Shown: one piece after another, positions 33,092-40,728 of the stretch
Layout: each line of letters opens with the position of its first letter
How positions within the stretch are numbered: position 1 is the first letter of the stretch
Assembly (NCBI GenBank): GCA_900317125.1
Contig: ONFR01000008.1
Span: forward strand, 1 to 64,000
DNA length: 64,000 nucleotides
Source: an uncultured Bacteroidales bacterium
GTDB lineage: Bacteria; Bacteroidota; Bacteroidia; Bacteroidales; P3
Direction of reading: 5' to 3'
Translations under genes and position numbers: made by a program
Notes under the pieces: generated by a model
The model's input: the letters and a program-made list of their open reading frames with translations, nothing else
The model's database searches: none
What the model was told of the DNA's origin: nothing

Positions 33092-35062
33092 TTCGGTGGA
33101 AAGGCCAAGGCACATGCCTTGTTTCCAGGGTTCGCCACTCATGTCAAAATGAGAGAGGTTTAAGTTTGTCATGTTTGTACAAAAATGAAACATATATCCA
33201 ATGTACTTCACTTTTTCGGTGTTGAAATTGGAGAGGTTCAGGCTCGTCAGGGCATAGCATTCACTGAACATATCGTTCATGTCCGTCACATTCGAGGTGT
33301 TGAAGTTGGAGAGGTTCAGGCTCGTCAGGGCATAGCATCCACCGAACATATTGTTCATGTCCGTCACATTCGAGGTGTTGAAATTGGAGAGGTCCAGGCT
33401 CGTCAGGGCATAGCATTCACCGAACATACTGCTCATGTCTGTCACATTCGAGGTGTTGAAATTGGAGAGGTTCAGGTTCGTCAGGCCATCACAATTCCAA
33501 AACATTTCGCTCATGTCCGTCACATTCGATGTGTTGAAATTGGAGAGATCCAAGATCCTCAGTCTATTGCACCCATCGAACATACTGTTCATGTTTGTCA
33601 CATTCGAGGTGTTGAAGTTGGAGGGGTTCAAACTCGTCAGTTTTTTGCACCCTTCGAACATACCGCTCATGTTTGTCACATTTGAGGTGTTGAAGTTGGA
33701 GAGGTCCAATCTCGTCAGGCTCCAGCACATAACGAACATACCGCTCATGTCCGTCACATTCTCGGTGTTGAAGTTTGAGAGATCCAAACCCGTCAGACCA
33801 ATGCACCATTCGAACATTCTGCTCATGTTTGTCACATTCTCGGTGTTGAAACTTGAGACATCCAGTCCCGTCAAGTCCTGGCAAAAGAGAAACATACCCC
33901 TCATATTCGTCACACTGTCGGTGTTGAATCCGTTCCCCAAATTGATTCTTTTTAATAAAAGAATTATGCGTCTTCCCGTTCCCCCGCTTTGACTCGGATA
34001 GTACTCCCATTCACACCTGAACATGGAGGAACAATTGGGGTTCGCGTGAATCTTGCTGGCTCTTGTGGAGACCCTCCATGTGGTACCGTCAAGGTTGCCA
34101 TAGATGGGGACAGGGGAGTCAGGAGTGGAGAGCAGGGTGCCGGATGTGACAGGACTGTTGTATTCAAAAACCACCGACTTGGTCTTGTCATCTCTTGGAA
34201 TTGCGGCATTGAAATCCGGGCCGCTTATCAATTTGGCATGAGGGGCTTCGGCCAATTCCGTCACATTCAGCGTCACCGTGTCGATGGCGTTTTGAGCCAA
34301 TGCCACCTTCTCTTTCCTTGCTTCGCACATGTATCCGTCTGTGGTGTAAAGCGTGAGTGTCATGTCGTCGGTAGCGAAAGGTGGAACTACGATGTCGAAT
34401 GTGCTGGTGCTCTGTGCTTCCACCGAGGCGGGGAAGTCGTTGGTGAAGGCCAGAAAAACGGTGTTCGACGCGTTGTTGGACATGTCGATGTGGCTGGACT
34501 CCTGTCTTACCACCGTTGCAGTACCTGCCCCGCTGAGTTTGGCCGTCTGGGTCCTGACTTCTATACGGGCCAGCGGAAGCACTCTGTCCAAAGGGTTGCT
34601 GACGGTCACTCGCACGATAGAGCAAAGACTGTAGAACCGCAGTGTGTTGCCGCTGGTCAGGTAGGCTGCCATCGGCATTTCAACCCTTTGTCGGCCGTTT
34701 GCTATTCGGTAGGTCTGTTTCGTGGGGAGGATGACAGGAAGGCTGCTATTACTGCTCTTGCCGCTTTCTGCCACTATGCCGGCGGGAAAAATGGCTCGGT
34801 AGGTATTGGCTGACGCCACATTCTCAATCCGAGCTAGGACACCTGATGCCGCTGTGACGGGGTAGGCCGCGGTGTTGATAAACACCTCGTCGCCGTTAAG
34901 CCAGTACAGCGCAGATTCGTCGGTGTGTAGCCCGACGTTGCCATTCAGGGGTTTCTGTATTTCTGCAACCAGTGTGACGGACTCTTCGTCCTTATGGCAG
35001 CCCGCTGTCAGCACAGCCATAACAGCCACGATAAGTGTAAAAAATACCTGTTGACGTCTCAT
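32987..35062 (-). CDS. BspA-like surface lipoprotein with 26-residue repeats (paralog 2)
   Basis: This 691-residue protein has the same architecture as paralog 1: signal MRRQQVFFTLIVAVMAVLTA, lipid Cys22, a beta-rich N-terminal region and ten DUF285-type repeats of 26 residues. Repeats 4-9 are very similar (FNTSNVTxMxxMFxxCxxLT), and the DNA shows a clean 78-bp period, suggesting recent expansion. The last half-repeat changes to FNTEKVKYIGYMF. It ends in the same sequence as paralog 1. The two genes form one strand-wise pair and probably arose by tandem duplication. Repeat count could vary between strains. Confidence 0.88.
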   Translation of the reverse strand: MRRQQVFFTLIVAVMAVLTAGCHKDEESVTLVAEIQKPLNGNVGLHTDESALYWLNGDEVFINTAAYPVTAASGVLARIENVASANTYRAIFPAGIVAESGKSSNSSLPVILPTKQTYRIANGRQRVEMPMAAYLTSGNTLRFYSLCSIVRVTVSNPLDRVLPLARIEVRTQTAKLSGAGTATVVRQESSHIDMSNNASNTVFLAFTNDFPASVEAQSTSTFDIVVPPFATDDMTLTLYTTDGYMCEARKEKVALAQNAIDTVTLNVTELAEAPHAKLISGPDFNAAIPRDDKTKSVVFEYNSPVTSGTLLSTPDSPVPIYGNLDGTTWRVSTRASKIHANPNCSSMFRCEWEYYPSQSGGTGRRIILLLKRINLGNGFNTDSVTNMRGMFLFCQDLTGLDVSSFNTENVTNMSRMFEWCIGLTGLDLSNFNTENVTDMSGMFVMCWSLTRLDLSNFNTSNVTNMSGMFEGCKKLTSLNPSNFNTSNVTNMNSMFDGCNRLRILDLSNFNTSNVTDMSEMFWNCDGLTNLNLSNFNTSNVTDMSSMFGECYALTSLDLSNFNTSNVTDMNNMFGGCYALTSLNLSNFNTSNVTDMNDMFSECYALTSLNLSNFNTEKVKYIGYMFHFCTNMTNLNLSHFDMSGEPWKQGMCLGLSTESGACTITCPTAVRTALEHGTDLPTSGVVFTWVTP

Positions 35063-35119
35063 ACCATTTTAATTGTTGTTTCACATCTTTTCTGCTTGCA
35101 TTAAGTATGTATGCGACTG

Positions 35120-35127
35120 CAAAGATA
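35120..35127 (-). promoter_or_regulatory. -7 box of BspA-like paralog 2
   Basis: CAAAGATA on the plus strand (TATCTTTG on the minus strand) lies 58 bp upstream of the start at 35062. It is a second instance of the same promoter design. Confidence 0.55.
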
Positions 35128-35404
35128 CAAATTTTTTTTCATATTTTTCATATTATACAATTTGTAAAATGCTTTAATATGATATACTTAAGTTTGACAA
35201 AGCAAATATGCTTCGTCCTCCTGTGTTGAAATTTTGCCGAATTTACAAGTAAAGACAAATTCGAAATGCTTTTCTTGCGTCTTGCTTACTTTACTCTTGT
35301 AAGCGGGTGCAAAGGTACTACGTTTATTCGGATTGATTGAAAAATTGGATGAATAATCAGAAACTGGATTGGTATGGTGTCATAATGTGCAGGTTATAAG
35401 TGGA

Positions 35405-35520
35405 TTCCTTGTCGATCCTTCGATTGGTCGTCCGTTATCTGCATGAGGGAGTGAGGTTTGAACGTCGGAAGAACGAGGGTAGAACGACGTCACAGCGAAG
35501 GCAGAGCGAAGCAACAAGGG
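35405..35520. repeat. Palindromic element made of 11-bp units, copy B
   Basis: From 35451 to 35516 the sequence reads as six degenerate 11-mers: GTGAGGTTTGA, ACGTCGGAAGA, ACGAGGGTAGA, ACGACGTCACA, GCGAAGGCAGA, GCGAAGCAACA. The left arm, about 35405-35440 (CCTTGTCGATCCTTCG...), is the inverted counterpart of the right end (GCGAAGCAACAAGG). It is the most degenerate of the three copies. Confidence 0.5.
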
Positions 35521-35610
35521 AGAGTTGTTGTGACGGGCAAGTTGCTAGTAGTCTATAGGGCATGGATTTCTTAATGAATGATAAAAAATGCGGGATTTGA
35601 GAGAAAAAGT

Positions 35611-35640
35611 TTGTGGTTTTGAAAAATAGTTGTATCTTTG
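35611..35640 (+). promoter_or_regulatory. Bacteroidota promoter of rplU-rpmA
   Basis: A -33 TTG (35611-35613) and a -7 TATCTTTG (35633-35640) are 19 bp apart, 69 bp before the rplU ATG. It is a textbook Bacteroidota promoter. Confidence 0.8.
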
Positions 35641-35709
35641 CAGTCTGTTTCGTGGATACAATATATCCGTAAACATGCAATAAATCAATTAATAAACATA
35701 AATAAGAAA

Positions 35710-36018
35710 ATGTACGCAATCGTAGAAATCGCAGGAAAGCAATTCAAGGTCGCACAAGATCAGAAGATTTTCGTCAACCGTCTTCAGAACGAAGAGGGCA
35801 GCGAAGTTTCTTTTGACACCGTGATGCTTAAAGACAATGACGGCAACGTTCAGGTTGGACAACCCTACATCGCCGGCGCTAACGTAAAGGCCACCGTGCT
35901 GAAACACCTCAAGGGTGACAAGGTTTTGGTCTTCAAGAAAATCCGCCGCAAGGGCTATCAGAAGATGAACGGCCATCGCGACTATCTGACTCAGATCAAG
36001 ATTGACAGCATCAACTAA
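35710..36018 (+). CDS. rplU: 50S ribosomal protein L21
   Basis: This 102-residue L21 binds 23S rRNA on the large subunit. MYAIVEIAGKQFKV is the canonical start. Downstream the family signature KVLVFKKIRRKGYQKMNGHR (about 75-94) matches the L21 motif with the KxRRRKxYxxxxGHRQ pattern. A longer in-frame opening at 35638 includes the promoter and is not translated. It is followed 37 bp later by rpmA, the usual pair. Confidence 0.98.
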   Translation: MYAIVEIAGKQFKVAQDQKIFVNRLQNEEGSEVSFDTVMLKDNDGNVQVGQPYIAGANVKATVLKHLKGDKVLVFKKIRRKGYQKMNGHRDYLTQIKIDSIN

Positions 36019-36055
36019 ATCAAAGTATTGTAAAACCTTTTAAAAACAACATATT

Positions 36056-36319
36056 ATGGCTCACAAAAAAGGTGTAGGTAGTTCCAGTAACGGTCGCGAA
36101 TCCGAAAGCAAACGCTTGGGCGTTAAAATCTTTGGCGGTCAGCATTGCATCGCTGGCAACATCATCGTCCGTCAGCGCGGCACTGTCCACAACCCCGGCA
36201 ACAACGTGGGAATGGGCAGAGATCATACCTTGTTCGCACTGTGCGACGGTACCGTCCAGTTCAAGAAAGGTCGCGAAGACCGTTCGTATGTGTCGGTTCT
36301 TCCCGATGCAGCCGAATAG
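36056..36319 (+). CDS. rpmA: 50S ribosomal protein L27
   Basis: This 87-residue L27 lies near the peptidyl-transferase centre. It begins [20 protein letters not shown], the L27 signature, and continues [20 protein letters not shown] and [15 protein letters not shown]. There is no N-terminal extension of the Firmicutes type, so no cleavage of the start is expected. A terminator follows at 36353. Confidence 0.98.
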   Translation: MAHKKGVGSSSNGRESESKRLGVKIFGGQHCIAGNIIVRQRGTVHNPGNNVGMGRDHTLFALCDGTVQFKKGREDRSYVSVLPDAAE

Positions 36320-36352
36320 TCGGCAACAAATCAATAAGATTGAGAATGAAAG

Positions 36353-36379
36353 GCGCACTCTTCAGTGCGTCTTTTTTTT
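36353..36379 (+). terminator. Rho-independent terminator of rplU-rpmA
   Basis: CGCACT (36354-36359) and AGTGCG (36364-36369) form a short stem, extended by a G-T pair, followed by CTTTTTTTTG. Confidence 0.75.
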
Positions 36380-36469
36380 GTGTGCAGTATTTTCTGGAGG
36401 CCGAGGCTCTGCCCAAGAAAAATAAAGGCGTGGTGCAATAGAATATCCTTTTCGCCGTTATAATTGCGT

Positions 36470-37567
36470 ATGAGTAAAGGTGTGCCATATATTGTCGCAG
36501 GACCTTGCAGTGTGGAGAGCCGCGAGCAGTTGGGTGCCGCCGTCGAGGCGTTGGCACGCGAACTGCGGGTGAGCATGGTGCGCTGCGGGGCTTGGAAACC
36601 GCGCACGAGGCCGGGAGGCTTCGAGGGATGCGGTGAACAGGCTTTGCAGTGGATTGAGGATTGCCGTGGTGTGGCAGATGCCATCAGGCATGAGGCTGGG
36701 GGCAAGAGGTTGCTGTTCTGCTGCGAGGTGGCAATGCCCGAGCATGTTGAGAAGGTGATGAGCCATGGTATCGATGCGGTGTGGATTGGGGCAAGGAGCA
36801 CAGCCAGCCCCTTTGTGGTGCAGGAACTGACAGAGGCTTTGCGCGGCACGGGGTTGCGGGTGATGGTGAAGAATGCACCGAGCCCGGATGTGAGGCTGTG
36901 GATGGGGGCAATAGAGCGTTGCCAACAGGTGGGTTTGGTGGATGTATGGGCCGTACACCGTGGTTTCGATGTGTTCAGAAATGATGCGTATAGGAATAAT
37001 CCCTTGTGGGAAGTGCCGATTGAGTTGAGGCGGCAGATGCCTGAGGTGCCGATATTGTGCGACCCGAGCCACATTGCTGGCAGGCGGGAGCCGATAGCGG
37101 CATTGTCGCAGACGGCCATGGATTTGGGCTTCGACGGGTTGATGATTGAGACACATCCGCGTCCCGACGAGGCATTGACCGATGCTGGGCAGCAACTGAC
37201 ACCCGAGGCATTATCGCTGTTACTTGACGGTATTGTGCTGCGGAGTACGGACAGCGTGGTGGCCGACGAGGAACTGCGGTTGCTGCGTGAACAGATTGAC
37301 CACCTGGACAGCAGGCTGCTGCAGCTGTTGGCGGCACGTTTTGACGTGTCGCGGCAAATAGCCCGCGTGAAGGCCCAGGGCAATTTGGCGGTGTTCCAGC
37401 CCAAGCGGTGGGACGCACTGCTGAGACATCGGATAGAGACAGGGCAGGAGATAGGACTTGACGAGGGGTTTGTAAAGGGGATTTTTGAGAAGATACATGC
37501 CGAGAGCGTAAGGGTGCAGGAGGAGAAAATAGGTGGCGGCAAACAACATTTGGATGATAATCATTAA
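36470..37567 (+). CDS. Bifunctional DAHP synthase/chorismate mutase
   Basis: This 365-residue fusion starts with a DAHP synthase of the KDO8P-synthase-like class: IVAGPCSVESREQL, MVRCGAWKPRTRPGGFEG, GIDAVWIGARST and CDPSHIAGRRE, the last with the metal-binding His. A type II chorismate mutase domain fills the C-terminal ~85 residues (EELRLLREQIDHLDSRLLQLLAARFDVSRQIARVKAQ). It therefore makes the first committed shikimate intermediate and converts chorismate to prephenate. This order is common in Bacteroidota, where the mutase domain also regulates the synthase. The start ATG 36470 is preferred to an upstream TTG at 36464. It lies 12 bp from the next gene. Confidence 0.93.
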   Translation: MSKGVPYIVAGPCSVESREQLGAAVEALARELRVSMVRCGAWKPRTRPGGFEGCGEQALQWIEDCRGVADAIRHEAGGKRLLFCCEVAMPEHVEKVMSHGIDAVWIGARSTASPFVVQELTEALRGTGLRVMVKNAPSPDVRLWMGAIERCQQVGLVDVWAVHRGFDVFRNDAYRNNPLWEVPIELRRQMPEVPILCDPSHIAGRREPIAALSQTAMDLGFDGLMIETHPRPDEALTDAGQQLTPEALSLLLDGIVLRSTDSVVADEELRLLREQIDHLDSRLLQLLAARFDVSRQIARVKAQGNLAVFQPKRWDALLRHRIETGQEIGLDEGFVKGIFEKIHAESVRVQEEKIGGGKQHLDDNH

Positions 37568-37579
37568 TACTATAGCTAT

Positions 37580-38140
37580 ATGAAAATCCGTTTTTTGAAA
37601 CTGAAAGACTGGCTGTTGATGACGGTGATGGGCTTGATGGGCCTTACGGCCTGCCACAGCAGCAAGGAGGTTGCCCAGCAGCCTGTGGAGCCCGAGGACG
37701 ACAAGCCTGCGGTGGCTCCGCGCAGCGAGGCGGCACTGATGTACGGTGTGCCCACGATGGACTTTGTCCTGAAAGGCCGTGTGATTGACAGCAAGGGTGT
37801 GGGTGTCGAGGGAATGCAGGTGATTTTGGTCAACGGCACCATCGATATTACGCCTGACAATATGCACCTTGATAACAAATATGTGCTGGAGTATATCCGC
37901 GAGTCGTCCGACACGACCGATGCCGAGGGCTATTTCAGCTGCCACATGAAGGATTTCCCCAAAGATTCGCAGAATGTGATTGTGCGCGATGTGGACGGGA
38001 AGAAGAACGGCGCCTTTGTCGACCAGATGGTAGAGGTGAATTTTGCCGACGGTGTGCAGAGCGGTACCCGCAAGGGTTGGTATCAAGGCACACGTACCAA
38101 GGATGTTGACATCACGGTGAAGCGGGTAAACGAGGACTGA
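37580..38140 (+). CDS. Putative lipoprotein partner of a radical SAM enzyme
   Basis: This 186-residue lipoprotein has MKIRFLKLKDWLLMTVMGLM followed by lipobox LTAC (Cys25). The mature part has a Pro/Glu-rich spacer (EVAQQPVEPEDDKPAVAP) and then a single-domain region with MYGVPTMDFVLKGRVIDSKG and VGVEGMQVILVNG, similar to a carboxypeptidase regulatory (transthyretin-like) fold. It resembles the TIGR04134 'radical SAM-associated putative lipoprotein' family by memory. The radical SAM gene starts about 70 bp downstream, and the two are probably co-expressed. Cys residues other than the lipobox are few (SCHM near residue 120), so the modified site, if any, is unknown. Confidence 0.78.
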   Translation: MKIRFLKLKDWLLMTVMGLMGLTACHSSKEVAQQPVEPEDDKPAVAPRSEAALMYGVPTMDFVLKGRVIDSKGVGVEGMQVILVNGTIDITPDNMHLDNKYVLEYIRESSDTTDAEGYFSCHMKDFPKDSQNVIVRDVDGKKNGAFVDQMVEVNFADGVQSGTRKGWYQGTRTKDVDITVKRVNED

Positions 38141-38213
38141 TGGCCACATCCCATCATGAGTGATGCGTCCGGCGGCCGCCCTGCTGCCGGGGAATGATGT
38201 TCATTATACTGAG

Positions 38214-39269
38214 ATGGATTTGAAACAAGAGGTGTGGCGGTTGTATCGTCACAATCAGGCCAAGCTGCATCCTTTGCGGACGCTTTTTTGGGAGTGTACG
38301 CTGAGGTGCAACATGCATTGCCGTCACTGCGGGAGCGACTGCAAGGTGAGCAGTGCCACCCCTGATATGCCCGCCGGGGACTTTTTCAAGGTGATAGACG
38401 ATATCACCCCGCATGTCAATCCGCACGAGGTGTTTGTCATCTTCACAGGAGGCGAGGCCTTGTTGCGTCCCGACTTGGATGCCTGCGGTCTTGAACTATA
38501 CCGCAGGGGGTATCCCTGGGGGATTGTGAGCAATGGATATCTGCTTGATGCTAAGCGGCTGGAACGGCTGTTGAACAGCGGTATGCACTCCATAGCCATC
38601 AGTCTCGACGGTCTGGAGGAGGAGCATAACTGGATGCGGCAGACGCGTGGGAGCTTCGACCGTGCAAGTGCCGCCATCGGGTTGTTGGGACAGACACCCG
38701 ATGTGCTGTGGGATGTGGTGACATGTGTCAACCCCCGCAACTATGGGCAGCTGGAGCAGATAAAGGAGCACCTGATTGCTTTGGGAACGAAGCGTTGGAG
38801 ACTGTTTGCCATTTTCCCAATGGGGCGGGCGGCCAACGACCCCGAGCTGCAGCTGAGTGATGAGATGTTCACCGGTGTGCTGGATTTCGCCAAGCGTACC
38901 AGAGAGGAAGGCCGCATAGTGTGTAACTATGCCTGCGAGGGGTATCTGGGGCCCTACGAGAGACAGGTGAGGGACAATTATTTCTATTGCCGTGCGGGCA
39001 TCGAAGTGGCTTCGGTGCTATGCGACGGCAGTATTTCGGGCTGCACGAGTATCCGCAGCAATATGCACCAGGGCAATATCTACAAGGACAGTTTCTGGGA
39101 CGTTTGGGAGAACCGTTTCGAACCGTATCGCAACCGCCAATGGGCCAAGAAAGGTCAGTGTGCAAAATGTAAGGCGTGGCGATATTGCGAGGGGAACGGT
39201 CTGCATCTGTATGACGACAATGGCGACTTGTTGTCGTGCAGCCTGCACCGTATCAACTGTCGGAATTGA
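38214..39269 (+). CDS. Radical SAM/SPASM enzyme, partner of the lipoprotein
   Basis: This 351-residue enzyme uses ATG 38214 (MDLKQEVWRLYRHN); an upstream GTG at 38160 is also in frame. The cluster motif CNMHCRHC supplies Cys32, Cys36 and Cys39, with two further cysteines on either side (Cys28 and Cys43). The AdoMet motifs FTGGEALLRPD and SNGYLL are present. The C-terminal half has SPASM-like cysteines: YCRAGIE, SVLCDGSISGC, CAKCKAWRYCEGNG, LLSCSL. It resembles TIGR04133 (rSAM_w_lipo) by memory. It probably modifies a peptide or protein, plausibly the neighbouring lipoprotein, but this is inference. Its end overlaps the convergent aroK gene by 17 bp. Confidence 0.85.
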   Translation: MDLKQEVWRLYRHNQAKLHPLRTLFWECTLRCNMHCRHCGSDCKVSSATPDMPAGDFFKVIDDITPHVNPHEVFVIFTGGEALLRPDLDACGLELYRRGYPWGIVSNGYLLDAKRLERLLNSGMHSIAISLDGLEEEHNWMRQTRGSFDRASAAIGLLGQTPDVLWDVVTCVNPRNYGQLEQIKEHLIALGTKRWRLFAIFPMGRAANDPELQLSDEMFTGVLDFAKRTREEGRIVCNYACEGYLGPYERQVRDNYFYCRAGIEVASVLCDGSISGCTSIRSNMHQGNIYKDSFWDVWENRFEPYRNRQWAKKGQCAKCKAWRYCEGNGLHLYDDNGDLLSCSLHRINCRN

Positions 39270-39759
39270 CAAGGTCGACCAGTTGGTTGAGGTCGGGTTT
39301 GTCGGCCGGAAAAATAATCTGGGCTTTACTATAATAAGGCATCCGGGCATCAAGTTGCTGCCGGATATATTGGGCGCGTTCCTCCTCGGTCATGCCGGCC
39401 AGGATGGGACGCGGCTTTTTCGAGACGGCTGCACGTCGCAGGATAGTCTCCACCGAGACATCGAAGTAGACCGATTTGCCATGCTGGTTAATCCATTGAA
39501 TGTTGTCGAAAAAGCAGGGCGTGCCTCCGCCAGTGGAGATGACGGTGTTGTCGATGTCGGCGGTGGCGTGCAGCTGCTTCTGTTCCAATTTGCGGAAGGC
39601 CTCTTCGCCATAGCGTTTGAAGAAGATGGGAATGGAGGAGTGGAAGACGCATTCGAACGTTTGGTCGAGGTCGAGCCACTGGTAGCCTAGCTTGGCGGCA
39701 AGCTTGTGCCCGAGGGTGGTCTTGCCGCTGTACATGTAGCCTATCAGGTAGATGTTCAT
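39253..39759 (-). CDS. aroK: Shikimate kinase
   Basis: This 168-residue kinase phosphorylates shikimate. Walker A is GYMYSGKTT (7-15); LDLDQTF holds the substrate-binding aspartate (Asp32), and the STGGGTPCF motif is near residue 95. The lid region has KKPRPIL. Length and motif order are standard. It overlaps the convergent radical-SAM gene by 17 bp and the next minus-strand gene by 4 bp, so its transcript probably comes from the DUF4249/TonB side. Confidence 0.95.
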   Translation of the reverse strand: MNIYLIGYMYSGKTTLGHKLAAKLGYQWLDLDQTFECVFHSSIPIFFKRYGEEAFRKLEQKQLHATADIDNTVISTGGGTPCFFDNIQWINQHGKSVYFDVSVETILRRAAVSKKPRPILAGMTEEERAQYIRQQLDARMPYYSKAQIIFPADKPDLNQLVDLVNSDS

Positions 39760-40691
39760 CTGGCGGGCGTATAAGGGGATTGGTAGGGGAGCGGGAAGGT
39801 GACTTTGGAGCTGCCGGCAAAGATGCCGAGGGCACCGTTGACGTTGCTATAAACGGGAGCAGGTTCGGTGATGAGTTGCATGATGCTGGTGGCCTGCTCG
39901 ATGTCCTGAAGGTATTGGTAGCGTTCGGGCGTGACGGATTCGACATTGAGGGTGTATTCGTGGATGAAAGGTGCAACCTCGTTGGTGTCGCGCAGCAGTA
40001 TCATCATGATGGTGGTGTTGTGGCGCTGACCGTCTATCAGCTTGTCGGTGGTGAGCAACTGGGTGTAGATATAGCCTCCCAAGGCTTCGGTGGCAGCGGC
40101 GGTGGGGTCGGTGAGGGCTTTGTCCTGACAGAAGAAGAAGGTGTTGCGGGTGGTGTCGATGGTGTCGTATTTATCGAGATAGGGGATGTGGCGGCAGCCG
40201 CTGTCGCGTTGGGAGATGGTGAAACGGTAGTAATTGTGGTAGTCGGGGTGGTCGTCGATGTCGAAGTTGATGGTCAGCATGTTGAAGACGGTGTCCCAGA
40301 CGAAAACGCGTGGATTACTGATTCGCGGCATACGGGGGATATAAGTGTTCGCAGCCACTTCGCCCGCGTCGGAAAGGATGTGGATGGAGAGCTGGTCGTC
40401 TTCCTGCGGGATGTAGTCGAAAAAGTAATTGCTTCCATTGATGGAGACGGGACGGTACTCCTGTCCGTTGGCGGTGACGACCATGTTGACGTTGCCCACC
40501 GGGTGGGAGTTGACGGTGTCGAGGAAGAAGCGGGTGTAGGAGTAGTTGACAAATAGTTGTTGTCCGGCAGTGGGGATGGCATTGAGGACGGGAGTGGGAC
40601 GGGTGTTGGAGGCATCGAAGTCGATGACTTTCTCGCACGAGGAGGCCAGGAGTGCGAGAACGATTATTGTGGAGAACAGGATACGGGGCAT
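39756..40691 (-). CDS. DUF4249 lipoprotein
   Basis: This 311-residue surface or periplasmic lipoprotein uses ATG 40691 (MPRILFSTIIVLALLASSC, lipid Cys19). The mature part is a beta-sandwich-rich domain with VIDFDASNTRPTPVLNAIPT and FVNYSYTRFFLDT at its start and a C-terminal ITEPAPVYSNVNGALGIFAG, a pattern typical of DUF4249. DUF4249 lipoproteins almost always pair with the TonB-dependent receptor beside them, here immediately upstream on the minus strand (40729-43146). The pair probably imports one substrate, which is not identifiable. Confidence 0.85.
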   Translation of the reverse strand: MPRILFSTIIVLALLASSCEKVIDFDASNTRPTPVLNAIPTAGQQLFVNYSYTRFFLDTVNSHPVGNVNMVVTANGQEYRPVSINGSNYFFDYIPQEDDQLSIHILSDAGEVAANTYIPRMPRISNPRVFVWDTVFNMLTINFDIDDHPDYHNYYRFTISQRDSGCRHIPYLDKYDTIDTTRNTFFFCQDKALTDPTAAATEALGGYIYTQLLTTDKLIDGQRHNTTIMMILLRDTNEVAPFIHEYTLNVESVTPERYQYLQDIEQATSIMQLITEPAPVYSNVNGALGIFAGSSKVTFPLPYQSPYTPAR

Positions 40692-40728
40692 GTGTATGGG
40701 ATTTGGTGTGTTTGTATTCTTGTTTGGG

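Larger units (their letters stand above)
35063..35709. other. Intergenic region before rplU
   Basis: No gene was found. It contains the minus-strand -7 box (35120), a second minus-strand CAAAGGTA box (35310-35317), the 11-bp-unit element (35405-35520), the rplU promoter (35611-35640) and a 69-nt rplU leader. Confidence 0.65.

Noticed and set aside
33185..33992. Plus-strand open frames with repeated HVRHIRGVEVGEVQARQ-like peptides
   Set aside because: They are the antisense of the 78-bp BspA repeats. Periodicity alone keeps the frame open.
35638..35709. Longer start of rplU at 35638
   Set aside because: The extension overlaps the promoter region. L21 begins at MYAIVEIAGKQF.
38160..38213. Longer start of the radical SAM gene at GTG 38160
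   Set aside because: The 18 extra residues have no family match, and ATG 38214 begins the conserved MDLKQEVWRLYRHN region.
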